The translations under genes were made by a program, and so were the position numbers. Below, piece after piece: positions 1-9,543 of a stretch of DNA of 59,776 nucleotides. The first letter of the stretch is position 1. The number at the start of each line of letters is the position of its first letter. Below the pieces are notes generated by a model. That model had not been told where the DNA came from. It saw only the letters and a list, made by a program, of their open reading frames with translations, and ran no database searches. The stretch comes from Saprospiraceae bacterium (GTDB taxonomy: Bacteria; Bacteroidota; Bacteroidia; Chitinophagales; Saprospiraceae), in assembly GCA_025055285.1 (NCBI GenBank), contig JANWXM010000023.1, positions 1 to 59,776 on the forward strand, written 5' to 3'.

Positions 1-882
1 ATAGGTGTGTTGATACGTCCCACTGGTGGACACTTGCTGACCCCAAGGGAGAGTGTAAGGCGCGTCTTCATTGCATACGATGGCCTGTGGCAAGTTAGTC
101 GGAGGTATGGGTTGAACATTGATCGTTCGGCATATCTGATTGCCACTGTTACATGAGTTGAAAGGGCGAACGCAGATCTGACCTCCTGTAGGACCTGCCG
201 TTACCGTCACTACGTTTCCGCCAGGAGCGTTCGTAGTCACGGGCGGCGCCTGGCCGTTGATGAGCCAGCCTGCAGGCGCATTCCACTCATACGCTCCAGC
301 GCCATTGACGGGCGGGATCCGAAAAGTCACAGTACCACCCGGGCAAATCGTGGCCGGCCCTTGAATGGCGCCCGGAGGCGCTATCGGCGGCGCCTGCACT
401 GCCGTTGGAGGCGTCACTGTAACTGTAAAATTACACACATCTCCCGCAAAACCGTCTATCAGAAGGTAATAATTGACACCGGGAGTAAGGCTTGCCGTAA
501 TGGAAACCGGATTGTTTCCGTTACCTGAAGACCCGCCATTGCAGGCAATATAGCTACTTGTACAGCTGGAATACAAGGCAATCTGCAGACCATTCCCGTT
601 TTGGCAGTTAGAGGGCGTCACCGTGAAAGTAGCGGATGAAGCCCCGGCAATGAAACCTAGCCATTGTTCATTTTCAATAGTCCCACAAAAGCCACCAGGT
701 GGCGTCTGACTAGTGTAACCAGCGGAACTCCCTGAGTAACCATTAAAGTTACAATAGATGCAGATGTCCGAGCAAAGATCTGCAGCTGGATAATTATTAC
801 TTGGACATTGCGGAGGCATTTGAGCGAGGAGATTTCCCGCAACGCCAAAACAGAGAAGCGACCAAAGCAGTAATCTGACCAT
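1..882 (-). CDS. Secreted PKD/Ig-like repeat protein (3' end missing)
   Basis: The reading frame is open from an ATG at 882 to the window edge, giving 294 residues of the N-terminal part. Residues 1-21 form a signal peptide ending LLAQ. A Cys-rich stretch follows (several Cys between about 24 and 60), then a beta-rich domain of the type found in pre-peptidase C-terminal/PKD adhesins, and a Pro/Gly-rich Ig-like domain beginning near residue 170 with an ICPGGTVTF motif. Such modules are common in very large T9SS-exported surface proteins of Bacteroidota. The sorting domain would lie outside the window, so export by T9SS is an inference. Function unknown; probably adhesive or structural. The frame, not the overlapping short ORF at 657-923, is the real one because it carries the signal peptide and stays open. 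Confidence 0.8.
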   Translation of the reverse strand, partial: MVRLLLWSLLCFGVAGNLLAQMPPQCPSNNYPAADLCSDICIYCNFNGYSGSSAGYTSQTPPGGFCGTIENEQWLGFIAGASSATFTVTPSNCQNGNGLQIALYSSCTSSYIACNGGSSGNGNNPVSITASLTPGVNYYLLIDGFAGDVCNFTVTVTPPTAVQAPPIAPPGAIQGPATICPGGTVTFRIPPVNGAGAYEWNAPAGWLINGQAPPVTTNAPGGNVVTVTAGPTGGQICVRPFNSCNSGNQICRTINVQPIPPTNLPQAIVCNEDAPYTLPWGQQVSTSGTYQHTY

Positions 883-1246
883 GAAGCGTAGTAGTTTGAA
901 GTGTTGGATTGGCAGTTTCGCAAAGCAAAATGCTAACCTTACACAGACAGCGAGAAAAGGTTTGCAAAGAAAATGAGAAATTTATTTTTGAACGGTAGAT
1001 TTATTGATTTTAACGGTTTTGAATTGCCAACTAGTGGTCTTTTACCCGTAATCCTATGTAAATATGCCTTTGCCCTAACAAAAGATACATCAACAGTTTA
1101 TTAATGCTGCCTAATTCTCTTTCGAATGAGAAAAGGCTGAAGAAGAAAAGTAAAGCGAGCGAAAATTCATGTACTGCGCTGAAAAAGATGCTAAAAAGAA
1201 GTAGTTACACTCCCTTTATTTTCGCCGCATAAACATTTCATGTCGT
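883..1246. other. Divergent intergenic region
   Basis: AT-rich spacer of 364 bases between two divergent secreted-protein genes. No ORF with protein-like composition, RNA gene or repeat is seen. It should hold the promoters of both flanking genes, but no exact TAnnTTTG element stands out on either strand. Confidence 0.5.
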
Positions 1247-3787
1247 ATGCGATGCTTAGCTACTTCTTGGCGCAGGTGGTTGGTTATTGCCTTTGTAACA
1301 GCTTCTGTACTAGCTCACGTCTCTGCTCAACGTCCTCTGAAACCCAATGCTGCTGATTTACACGACGCCATCAAGCGATTAGGTGTACTTGGCTCAGTGC
1401 TTTATGTAGCCGCTCATCCAGACGATGAAAACCAGCGTTTCATTTCATATTGCGCCAACGAAAAACGCCTACATACAACCTATCTTTCTTTAACCCGAGG
1501 CGATGGCGGCCAAAATCTCATCGGTGCCGAATTCGGTGAGGCATTAGGAGTACTGCGAACACAGGAACTTCTCATGGCTCGTGCTATAGACGGCGGGCAT
1601 CAGCGCTTCAGCCGGGCAAATGATTTTGGTTATTCCAAAACAGCCGACGAAACGCTCCGAATATGGGACAAAGAAGCAGTTTTAGCCGACATAGTTCAAG
1701 TCATTCGCGAAACTCAACCTGACATTATCGTTAATCGCTTCTCACACGATAAAAACACTCGTACGCATGGTCACCACACAGCCTCCGCTATGCTAGCGAT
1801 AGAAGCTTTCCACCTCGCTAATCGTCCTGATACTTTCACTGAACAGCTTAAACATTTATCGCCTTGGCAGCCAAGACGCCTATTTTTTAATACTTCCTGG
1901 TTCTTCTTCGGAAGTCGAGAAGCCTTCGAGAAAATGGACAAGAGCCATCTTTTCTCCGTGAACGTCGGCACCTATTTACCTTTAAAGGGTAAGAGCAACA
2001 CGGAAATTGCTGCCGAAGCGCGTTCGATGCACCGCTGCCAAGGCTTCGGGTCGCTCAGTACGCGCGGTGAAACGCTAGAGTATTTCGACCTTATCGAAGG
2101 AGACCGACCTAAAACCAATGACCTCTTTGAAGGCATTAACACTACCTGGACTCGTCTACCCAGCGGAGCACCAATTGGCGAGTTACTCGCTGAAATTGAT
2201 CGCAACTTCCGCTCTGACTATCCTGCAGCTTCTGTACCTGATTTGCTACGCGTCTTGCAACTCATCCGTGCCCTACCCGACAGCCACTGGAAGCGCATAA
2301 AGGAAAAGGAAACCGAAGCAGTTATTCGCGATTGTCTTGGCTTGTACCTCGAAGCCTCTACCCGCGCAACCGGCGCTTCACCTGGCGATACCGTGCGTTT
2401 GCACCTAGAAACCATTTACCGCAGCACACCGGCCAGTAATTTCTCTGTTCGATTAGAGAGTATCCACATCGAGCCTGGATTGTTCGACACGACCTGCAGC
2501 CACACGCTTGCTCTCAACCGCCCGTGGATTTTCTCTAAGACCGTGCGCTTGCCCGAAAGCATACCTTTCACTGCTCCTTTTTGGCTGCGCCAGCCTTATA
2601 CGACAGGAATGTACACGGTCGACTCGCTCCTTTTGCGAACTCAGCCTGAAACGCCTCGTGCTTTGCGCGTCCGCTGGCATTTCTCGATAAACGGTTTACC
2701 TCTCGAGTATCAAACTGAGGTAGCCAGTAAAACAGAGGAGCCCGCTCTAGGCGAAGTTTGGCAGCCTTTCGAGGTATTGCCACCCGCTTTCGTGGAATTC
2801 ACAGAACCATGTTATCTCATTCGAAAAGCCGATCCTACGCGCGTGCCTATTGCGTTGCGCGTGCGCGCTTTTCGCGACAGTATCTACTGCCGCTTGCGCC
2901 TGCTCGCGCCTTCAGCATGGAAAGTAACCCCTTCCAGTCAGGCTCCAGAAGCATTTCTGGCCCGCAAGGATCAGGAATGGACTTATACCTTTTTCTTAGA
3001 TGCCTCGAAAGGTCCTGAGTTGGCGACCTTACGGGCTGAAGTAGAGGTAGGCGGTCGCTCTTATGCCGATCAACTCCTTACAGTGCGCTATGATCACATT
3101 CCACCACAATACATTTTGTTGCCAGCCCAAGCGCGTGCCGTCCGTCTAGACCTTAACACCACTGCCCGCCGCATAGGCTACTACATGGGCGCTGGCGACG
3201 ATGGTCCAGCAGCTTTGCGTCGCATGGGCTGCGAGGTCACGCTCTTGGAAGATAAAGACATTCAGCCCGAGATTCTTCGAAAATTCGATGCCATCGTCTT
3301 AGGGATTCGCGCCTACAACACCCGAGAGGCTCTAAAAAATCATCAGGCCCTTCTCTTCGAATATGTTCAGAAAGGAGGTACGCTTGTCGTACAATATAAC
3401 AATAGCTTCGACTTGGTAACGTCGCAAGTGACGCCGTTACCTCTGCGCCTTAGTCGAACTCGTGTTACTGACGAAACTGCAAAAATGCGCATTTTACAGC
3501 CTAAGCACCCTGCACTTACAGTTCCGAACGCCATCGAACCGGCAGATTTTGAAGGATGGGTTCAGGAACGCGGCCTGTATTTTCCTGACCAGTGGGATTC
3601 TCGCTTTACACCGCTGTTAGCATGTAACGACCCCGGAGAGCCATCCACAGAAGGCGCGCTTTTAGTGGCCCCCTACGGCAAAGGTTATGTGGTATATACT
3701 GGTCTAGCCTTCTTTCGACAGTTCCCTGCAGGTGTGCCTGGCGCATATCGACTATTTGCTAACCTGATCTCTCTAAAGCAGAAGTGA
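1247..3787 (+). CDS. PIG-L family deacetylase, large secreted form
   Basis: 846 residues. A signal peptide covers residues 1-27 (ends VSAQ). The PIG-L/LmbE zinc-dependent N-deacetylase domain follows: AHPDDE at residues 56-61 is the metal and catalytic motif, and GHHTASAM supplies the second His motif. Family members remove N-acetyl groups from GlcNAc-containing substrates. Ordinary PIG-L proteins are 220-300 residues; here a long beta-rich middle section and a C-terminal alpha/beta domain (from about residue 640, with GYYMGAGDDGP and a GKGYVVYTGLAFFRQ end) resembling ThuA/glutamine-amidotransferase folds follow. This architecture is recurrent in Bacteroidota. The substrate is unknown; the signal peptide places it in the periplasm or outside. 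The gene stands alone. Confidence 0.85.
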   Translation: MRCLATSWRRWLVIAFVTASVLAHVSAQRPLKPNAADLHDAIKRLGVLGSVLYVAAHPDDENQRFISYCANEKRLHTTYLSLTRGDGGQNLIGAEFGEALGVLRTQELLMARAIDGGHQRFSRANDFGYSKTADETLRIWDKEAVLADIVQVIRETQPDIIVNRFSHDKNTRTHGHHTASAMLAIEAFHLANRPDTFTEQLKHLSPWQPRRLFFNTSWFFFGSREAFEKMDKSHLFSVNVGTYLPLKGKSNTEIAAEARSMHRCQGFGSLSTRGETLEYFDLIEGDRPKTNDLFEGINTTWTRLPSGAPIGELLAEIDRNFRSDYPAASVPDLLRVLQLIRALPDSHWKRIKEKETEAVIRDCLGLYLEASTRATGASPGDTVRLHLETIYRSTPASNFSVRLESIHIEPGLFDTTCSHTLALNRPWIFSKTVRLPESIPFTAPFWLRQPYTTGMYTVDSLLLRTQPETPRALRVRWHFSINGLPLEYQTEVASKTEEPALGEVWQPFEVLPPAFVEFTEPCYLIRKADPTRVPIALRVRAFRDSIYCRLRLLAPSAWKVTPSSQAPEAFLARKDQEWTYTFFLDASKGPELATLRAEVEVGGRSYADQLLTVRYDHIPPQYILLPAQARAVRLDLNTTARRIGYYMGAGDDGPAALRRMGCEVTLLEDKDIQPEILRKFDAIVLGIRAYNTREALKNHQALLFEYVQKGGTLVVQYNNSFDLVTSQVTPLPLRLSRTRVTDETAKMRILQPKHPALTVPNAIEPADFEGWVQERGLYFPDQWDSRFTPLLACNDPGEPSTEGALLVAPYGKGYVVYTGLAFFRQFPAGVPGAYRLFANLISLKQK

Positions 3788-4038
3788 TTATGTGGCGAGA
3801 ATGGCTTATGCATGAGAGGCTATTGAGTTTTTGCTCGAGCTTTATCGCTTCTATGCACTCGTAGCTCAACAGCCGCGGCAAGATGATTCCTTAAAAAGAA
3901 GCAAACGATCTCGAGTTTTATTACCATTAGAGATCACTCAATAATAGCAAGGTTGAGAAACTCACCTCGTCTGCTCGTGGTCTGCACAACTTTCACAAAA
4001 TTGCCACTCGTTGGCAGACCGTTGCCAGCCTAGTGGCT

Positions 4039-4080
4039 AAAAAACATTAAAAAGCCGAACACGGACTTTTCCGGCTCGGC
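4039..4080 (-). terminator. Rho-independent terminator of the lipoprotein gene
   Basis: On the minus strand an imperfect hairpin (4054-4080, arms GCCGA...TCGGC with an inner CCG/CGG) is followed by a T-rich tract (4039-4053). It lies about 65 bases after the stop of the minus-strand lipoprotein gene and just before the converging PIG-L gene region. Confidence 0.6.
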
Positions 4081-4146
4081 AATAAAGAAGAAATTACTAA
4101 ACACGGGTTTTCTTTACGCTTCTTAAAAGGCAGAACTAAGCCCTAT

Positions 4147-5127
4147 CTAAAACTTTCGGAGTAAAGCGACAATATCCTGCTGAGATACAGGTTTGGGCAC
4201 GAGCGACAGGCGCATGTTTGCAGTAATCTCCACAGAAGTTTGGGCCATCCAATACTGTTTGCCTGTTTTGGCTACAACTACGGCGTGAACTACATGGCCG
4301 AGAGGCACCTTAGAAGAGCAAAAGTTCGAGTCAGTAGTATTTCCAGAGAGCTCCACTAAAGCATTAGCGTGCTGAAAGAAGAGAAAGATGCGCGTATTGA
4401 GCGCCGTAAACTGTTGAGGCAAGTTTACGCACACGGAGGTGAGGGAGTCGCTAAGCACCCGGGCACAATTTAACCAACCTAATTGGTTTACAAAGAGTTC
4501 AAAATCCACGTGAGAGGAGTGAACAATATAGGGAAGGGCTCCGCTGTTTGGGATCCAGCCTAGGACTCTCCCCTCTGTGTCGGTATGGGCCGAAAAGACG
4601 AAGAGTTTGGCATTCGCCAAAGGGGCGGAAATGGGGAGTTGTATCCTGAGCGAGCGCCCTGAGCGAAGGCGCAAGCGTTGAGCCGCACATCGAACTTGAA
4701 GATGTAGGATGCCCACGCTTTCCAACACATAACCGTCAGGAAAGGAGAGTTGCGGCAGCTGTCGCGCCACCCAGTCGCTTTTACGCCCTGCAAGAGTGGC
4801 TTCAATCCTCAAGTCGGCACAACTGCTGCACGGCACGGGAACGCCGTTCTCATTCTCAAAGAGCTCTTCTGCATTATCCAGGTGCAAGCGAGCTCCTCCT
4901 GGCAAGGACAGGATAGTGTCGGGGAGAGGGTTTCCCTTTCCTTCAAAGTGAAAGGCAACAGTATTTCTAGGTTCGACGATCTGCTCGAACAGGGAATGCA
5001 TATCTTCAGCTACAGGCTCATACGGCCTAAATTCGTAGATGTCCTCTCGGCAAGAGGCGGCCGACAGTAACATTATCAGTAAGACCAGATGACCGACGTA
5101 CGTTCTTAGGTGCATGAAAGCTTGCAT
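4147..5127 (-). CDS. Lipoprotein of unknown function
   Basis: 326 residues with an N-terminal hydrophobic segment and a lipobox (LSAASC, Cys at about residue 26), so an exported lipoprotein. The mature part is beta-rich, with a paired Cys motif (CSSC, near residue 100) and a short helical end. No family is recognised. The composition resembles carboxypeptidase-regulatory-like or Ig-like lipoproteins of this phylum. It lies 159 bases downstream of the barrel gene and the sigma factor on the same strand, so it may be co-transcribed with them. A terminator follows. Met1 is used; Met6 (MHLRTY) is an equally acceptable start. Confidence 0.65.
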   Translation of the reverse strand: MQAFMHLRTYVGHLVLLIMLLSAASCREDIYEFRPYEPVAEDMHSLFEQIVEPRNTVAFHFEGKGNPLPDTILSLPGGARLHLDNAEELFENENGVPVPCSSCADLRIEATLAGRKSDWVARQLPQLSFPDGYVLESVGILHLQVRCAAQRLRLRSGRSLRIQLPISAPLANAKLFVFSAHTDTEGRVLGWIPNSGALPYIVHSSHVDFELFVNQLGWLNCARVLSDSLTSVCVNLPQQFTALNTRIFLFFQHANALVELSGNTTDSNFCSSKVPLGHVVHAVVVAKTGKQYWMAQTSVEITANMRLSLVPKPVSQQDIVALLRKF

Positions 5128-5286
5128 TTCTAGTATGTTTCAAAGACGCGGGCGCACGCTAACGCGCTGCCCAGAGTTTTTCCTCTGAGAAGAAGAAGAT
5201 TAGACCCTTTTTGGGAAGGCGGCTTCGGTTCTTGGATGCAATCAAGGCGCTAAACGCTCGCCTTGAAGAAAATTTTTAGTGTTTTC

Positions 5287-6603
5287 TCACTCCAAAATGT
5301 GCGACACCCCCAGGCGCAATCCAGCAAGATGTTGACTCTGCTCAATAGGATAGGCGGGCAACGTAATAGGTTGGAGCACCGCGCGGAAGTAAGGTTCTGC
5401 AAACACACGCGTGTTTGGAGCAAGGTGGTAGAACCACTGTATACTCCCAAAAGCACTTAGGCCGACACGCGAGCGATAAACAGGGTGCCCTTCGCCATTG
5501 GGCGACGTAAAGGACACTGGCTGGCCGTCAGTGTCCAGAATGTAACCACGCTTATGAAACCAAAAATTCATTGACATGCCGGCATTTGCACTTACACCCA
5601 GTGAGCCTCGGCGCCACTCAAAACCAATCTGAAGCGGTACGTCGAGAAGGCCGAAGCGGTTGTAGGTTTTAATGTAATTCGAACCATACTCTACACCCAC
5701 GGTATCGGTTACAACTACCCATTGACCGTTGATGAGTTTTTGGGTAACTACCACGTGGTAGCGGATGAAGTCGGGATCGAAATGTTCAAAGCGCTCTACC
5801 CATTGGTCGTAGTGCAAACCGGCGCGCAATGCAATGTTGGGATGCAAGAAGTAAGACACGCGCAAACCAGCGTTGAAGGCTCCACCGGGAGTCTCCGTAC
5901 GGCGCCGTTCGGCTGCATATGTGTCCAGCTCGCTGTCGTACACGCGCCAAATGGGAAGGGAGTACGCGGGACCGCCATAAGCATCGAGCAGCCAAACGCC
6001 ACCTTTATTTTTGAAATTATAGCATTTTCGAGGGATATTAGTCGCACGCTTCGGCTTTAAGGGTACAGCAGACAATTCAAGTACGTTCGATGCAATGGGT
6101 TGTGCCAACAGATGGCGTACGGGCAAGACCCCCGAAGGGAGAAACACCTGTGCATGCCGTATTCTCTGTTGCAAGAAGAACGTATCGAGCGCTTCCTGCT
6201 TCGATTCTTTTAGAGAAAGTGCTTCTTCTCCTCCAACAGGAGGAACACAGCGCCTTCTCTGCTGTAAGAGATCGCGAACTCCCGACTTCTGCGATTTCTC
6301 TTCACGAGCTCCCGCAGTCGAATTCGGCATGAGCCTAACAGAAAGGGGGAGCGCCGTATTCATAGACTTGGGAGCACTTTCGGGAGGCCTAGCGTTCGAT
6401 GTGGTTAATTGCCACCATAGGCCCACACTGGCAACTACACCTATAAAAAATAGACCAGAAAACCACCACAGCATTATCCGCCGACGCCGACGCTGACGCA
6501 AAGCAGCTTCTATTCCTCCCCATACAAATGGAGGAGGAGGAACTTCCGCCGTTTCAAGGCGGCGACGAAGCAGATTGTCTAGGTGATGTTCCGGTCGTTC
6601 CAT
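5287..6603 (-). CDS. Anti-sigma-like N-terminus fused to an outer-membrane-type beta-barrel domain
   Basis: 438 residues. Residues 1-42 are charged and lack a signal peptide (MERPEHHLDNLLRRRL...). One membrane helix follows at 43-64, then a linker of about 130 residues, then a PorT/OmpW-like barrel section from about 205 to the end, with alternating hydrophobic strands and a C-terminal aromatic/hydrophobic end. The front end looks like the cytoplasmic part of an anti-sigma factor. It starts 10 bases after the ECF sigma gene, the usual place for a cognate anti-sigma. A protein with an inner-membrane helix and a barrel-like C-terminus is odd, since the C-terminal domain would sit in the periplasm. 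It could be a sensor with a barrel-derived domain. Function inferred from position only. Confidence 0.65.
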   Translation of the reverse strand: MERPEHHLDNLLRRRLETAEVPPPPFVWGGIEAALRQRRRRRIMLWWFSGLFFIGVVASVGLWWQLTTSNARPPESAPKSMNTALPLSVRLMPNSTAGAREEKSQKSGVRDLLQQRRRCVPPVGGEEALSLKESKQEALDTFFLQQRIRHAQVFLPSGVLPVRHLLAQPIASNVLELSAVPLKPKRATNIPRKCYNFKNKGGVWLLDAYGGPAYSLPIWRVYDSELDTYAAERRRTETPGGAFNAGLRVSYFLHPNIALRAGLHYDQWVERFEHFDPDFIRYHVVVTQKLINGQWVVVTDTVGVEYGSNYIKTYNRFGLLDVPLQIGFEWRRGSLGVSANAGMSMNFWFHKRGYILDTDGQPVSFTSPNGEGHPVYRSRVGLSAFGSIQWFYHLAPNTRVFAEPYFRAVLQPITLPAYPIEQSQHLAGLRLGVSHILE

Positions 6604-6613
6604 AGATCAAATG

Positions 6614-7165
6614 TTATTCAACAGAAAGAGCCGCATTTGGATAAAGTACACGCAACTGCTCGCAAAGCCAACGCCGCGCCTTTGTCAATTGAGAGCGCGA
6701 AGTGCTTTCCTGTATGCCTAGCATCTCAGCAACTTCAGCATGCGAGTAGCCTTCGATAGCCACTAAATTGAATACCATCCTATATCCGTCGGGCAAACGA
6801 CTTACCAGCTGGAGGAGTTCAGCTTCCGATAACTGATCTATTGCATCTGGCTCTATAGGAGCCTCGGGTAAGCGTTCCCAACCGCTACTTTCAAATTCAA
6901 AACGCTGTCGCTGATACATGCGCAAGGCTGTATTGATGATGATGCGGCGAATCCACCCTTCAAAAGAGCCCTGAAATTGGAACTGCTCTAGTTTAGTAAA
7001 TACCTTGATAAACCCCTCCTGTAAAATATCAGCAGCATCGGATGGCGTTCTTGCGTAGCGAAGACATACAGCATACATCTTGCTCGCATAGCGCTCATAT
7101 AGAAGACGCTGACAACGGGCGCACCCGCGTAGACAACCCCGGATGAGTTTTTGTTCGTTCATCAA
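6614..7165 (-). CDS. ECF RNA polymerase sigma factor
   Basis: 183 residues, normal length for an ECF sigma-70 factor. Region 2 spans about residues 20-90 (DAADILQEGFIKVF and FQGSFEGWIRRIIINTAL, the core-binding and -10 recognition part). Region 4 spans about 115-175 (LPDGYRMVFNLVAIEGYSHAEVAEML, a helix-turn-helix for -35 binding). Three Cys cluster near the N-terminus (CLRGCARC). It directs transcription of a small regulon, probably including the downstream barrel and lipoprotein genes. The barrel gene begins 10 bases downstream with an anti-sigma-like N-terminus. Confidence 0.93.
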   Translation of the reverse strand: MMNEQKLIRGCLRGCARCQRLLYERYASKMYAVCLRYARTPSDAADILQEGFIKVFTKLEQFQFQGSFEGWIRRIIINTALRMYQRQRFEFESSGWERLPEAPIEPDAIDQLSEAELLQLVSRLPDGYRMVFNLVAIEGYSHAEVAEMLGIQESTSRSQLTKARRWLCEQLRVLYPNAALSVE

Positions 7166-7207
7166 TAGGTCATGTGGAAAAATTATCGGCTTTTAGCATA
7201 GTCGTCC

Positions 7208-7215
7208 CGAAGATA
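7208..7215 (-). promoter_or_regulatory. Possible -7 promoter element of the sigma gene
   Basis: TATCTTCG on the minus strand, one mismatch from the Bacteroidota -7 consensus TAnnTTTG, 43 bases before the sigma factor start. No clear -33 element is seen. Confidence 0.4.
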
Positions 7216-7302
7216 CGCCAATAACGCAGATACGTCGCCGCCATTTTTTGCTGCTTTGTAAGAATTGGAATTTTTTATCACCTGATTCAGTGAATAGGTA
7301 CT

Positions 7303-8916
7303 TTACAGCACCGAATGCTCAATAAAGGGTTGGCGATGAGGATAGTCGGTATTGTAATGTAAGCCTCGACTTTCGCGCCGATGCGAGGCTGAACGCGTAA
7401 TTAGGTAAGCAATAGTGATGAGGTTGCGCAATTCCATCAACTGCGGGCTAATAGTAGTCGTGCGATAAAGGTCTTCGGTTTCCTGATAGAGCAAGAAAAG
7501 GCGGTCTAAAGCGCGTTTAAGGCGAACGTTTGAGCGCACAATACCGACATAATACGACATAATTTCCTTCAACTCTTTGATGCTTTGAGTAATGAGCACC
7601 ATCTCCTTTGGTTCTGTAGTGCCTTCGGCGTTCCAATCAGGCACATCTTCCTGATAAGACCATTGGCTCACGCGCTCGCGCGTATCTAAAGCGATGCGGT
7701 GGGCGAAGACCATAGCTTCTAGTAACGAGTTGGAAGCTAGTCGATTAGCTCCGTGAAGGCCGGTAGAAGAACATTCGCCTGCAGCGTAGAGGCGATGGAT
7801 GCTGCTGCGCCCCCAAGCATCTACACGAATGCCCCCGCATAGATAATGGCAAGCTGGTGCCACCGGTATAAGGTCCTTCATGGGGTCGATGCCTAAACTG
7901 AGGCATTTGTTGTAAATGGTGGGAAAATGTGCCACAAAAGCCTCCCGATCTAAATGGCGGCAATCCAAGTACATGCAATCCGTGCCCCGCTTTTTCATCT
8001 CTGAGTCGATGGCTCGCGCTACAATGTCGCGCGGCGCAAGCGACTGACGCGGGTCATAAAGATGCATAAACTCCTCTCCTTCAGCAGTTTTTAGGATGGC
8101 ACCAAACCCGCGTACGGCCTCGGAGATGAGAAAGGCGGGGTTTTCACCAGCGGGATTATATAGCGCCGTAGGATGAAATTGAACAAACTCCATGTTCTCT
8201 ACGCGTCCCTTGGCCCGATAAGTCATGGCGATGCCATCGCCAGTGGCGATAAGAGGGTTAGTCGTAGTTTTGTACACTTGACCCGCCCCACCCGTACAAA
8301 GTACCGTTACTCGCGACAGAAGAGTATCTATCTCGCCCGTTTGTTTATGGAGTGCATAGCAGCCATAGCACTCAATATCTGGTGTTACCCGAATAACCAT
8401 GCGCCCCAGATGGTGCTGCGTAATGAGGTCTAGGGCAAAGTAGTGTTCCCAAATCTCAATGTTAGGGAACTGACGGGCGGTTTCCATGAGGGTGCGTTGG
8501 ATTTCCCAACCCGTCAGATCCTTGTAGTGCAAGATGCGATGTTCAGAGTGGCCACCCTCACGCGCTAGGTCGTAGCGCTCCTCATGGTCTTTTTCGCGGT
8601 CGAAGCGAGCTCCCCATTCGATAATTTCGCGTACGCGCTCAGGACCTTCGTGTACTACCATCTCCACAATATCGCGCTTACACAGCCCATCGCCAGCTTC
8701 CAATGTATCAGCGATATGCTTTTCATAGGTGTCTCTCTCCAAATCCCATACTGCCGCTACGCCGCCTTGTGCGTAACGGGTATTGCTCTCGCCCATGTCC
8801 GTTTTCGTCAAAACCACCACACGGCGGTCAGGATGCATCTGAGCCGCTTTGATAGCAAATGTTAGACCAGCAATCCCAGAGCCAAGTACTAGAAAATCCG
8901 TTTTAGTACGCCCCAT
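7303..8916 (-). CDS. nadB: L-aspartate oxidase
   Basis: 537 residues, the usual length. This flavoenzyme oxidises L-aspartate to iminoaspartate, the first step of de novo NAD synthesis. The FAD-binding GSGIAGLTFA lies at residues 12-21, followed by the family signatures NTRYAQGGVAAVW and HPTALY. The C-terminal FAD-cap motif YAAGECSSTGLHGANRLASN and a helical tail with Arg-rich SHRRESRGLHY are also typical of NadB. Quinolinate synthase (nadA) and nadC are not in the window. The gene starts 9 bases after a barrel protein gene on the same strand, so the two may be one transcript although functionally unrelated. Confidence 0.95.
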   Translation of the reverse strand: MGRTKTDFLVLGSGIAGLTFAIKAAQMHPDRRVVVLTKTDMGESNTRYAQGGVAAVWDLERDTYEKHIADTLEAGDGLCKRDIVEMVVHEGPERVREIIEWGARFDREKDHEERYDLAREGGHSEHRILHYKDLTGWEIQRTLMETARQFPNIEIWEHYFALDLITQHHLGRMVIRVTPDIECYGCYALHKQTGEIDTLLSRVTVLCTGGAGQVYKTTTNPLIATGDGIAMTYRAKGRVENMEFVQFHPTALYNPAGENPAFLISEAVRGFGAILKTAEGEEFMHLYDPRQSLAPRDIVARAIDSEMKKRGTDCMYLDCRHLDREAFVAHFPTIYNKCLSLGIDPMKDLIPVAPACHYLCGGIRVDAWGRSSIHRLYAAGECSSTGLHGANRLASNSLLEAMVFAHRIALDTRERVSQWSYQEDVPDWNAEGTTEPKEMVLITQSIKELKEIMSYYVGIVRSNVRLKRALDRLFLLYQETEDLYRTTTISPQLMELRNLITIAYLITRSASHRRESRGLHYNTDYPHRQPFIEHSVL

Positions 8917-8925
8917 AGGACGGAT

Positions 8926-9543
8926 TCAAAACCCATAGACAAGTGTCAACGACCACGCGGCGTTTTTCAGACTACCAACAATATCTTTCAGTGTTTGATC
9001 GCCAATGTTTTTCAACCCTCGATTGATGCGCAAATGTGCGCCTATGTTGCCAAGATCCAAACCCGCTCCTACATGCCAACCCAGGTCTAAGTTTTCCAAA
9101 TCTTCTCTGTCGAAATTAATCGGCTGGCCTTTAGCATCTTTAAATTCGCCATTAGCGTTGGCTAGCAAACTGGCATGAATTCCAGCGTGCAAATTCAGCA
9201 CACTTAAATTATATTCTAAAGATATCGGAACCTCCAAATATGCAGATTTTAAGGAAGAAATAAAACTGTCGCGCTTGAAAGAGGCTCCTTTTGTCGCGTA
9301 GAGCACTTCTGGCCGAAGAGAAAAGTTGCTTCCGCCCAAAGGAATCTTAAAGAACGCTCCACCAATTAGACCAAGACGACCATCGCGATTTTGAGCCCTA
9401 GCGTCATCGTACAAATTACTGCCCGTGAGGCCTAAGCGAAAGCCAAAGCGCGCTTTTCCGTCTGTCATCTGCGCATGGAGAGAGGAGGCCAAAAGGGCCG
9501 GGAAAAGCAAAAGGAATAACGAAAAGAACTTCATAAGAAACAA
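8926..9543 (-). CDS. PorT-family outer membrane beta-barrel protein
   Basis: 205 residues with a signal peptide (1-24, ends SLHAQ) and alternating beta strands throughout. Motifs such as FGFRLGLTGSNLY near the start, RPEVLYATKGA in the middle, and a final strand ending in an aromatic residue (SLTLVYGF) are typical of small PorT/OMP_b-brl_2 porin-like proteins of Bacteroidota. A specific role cannot be assigned. It is the first gene of a probable two-gene transcript with nadB. Confidence 0.85.
   Translation of the reverse strand: MFLMKFFSLFLLLFPALLASSLHAQMTDGKARFGFRLGLTGSNLYDDARAQNRDGRLGLIGGAFFKIPLGGSNFSLRPEVLYATKGASFKRDSFISSLKSAYLEVPISLEYNLSVLNLHAGIHASLLANANGEFKDAKGQPINFDREDLENLDLGWHVGAGLDLGNIGAHLRINRGLKNIGDQTLKDIVGSLKNAAWSLTLVYGF

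Noticed and set aside
657-923. 88-codon minus-strand ORF
   Set aside because: It overlaps the secreted PKD/Ig-like protein frame, which has a signal peptide and stays open to the window edge. The ORF lacks protein-like composition.
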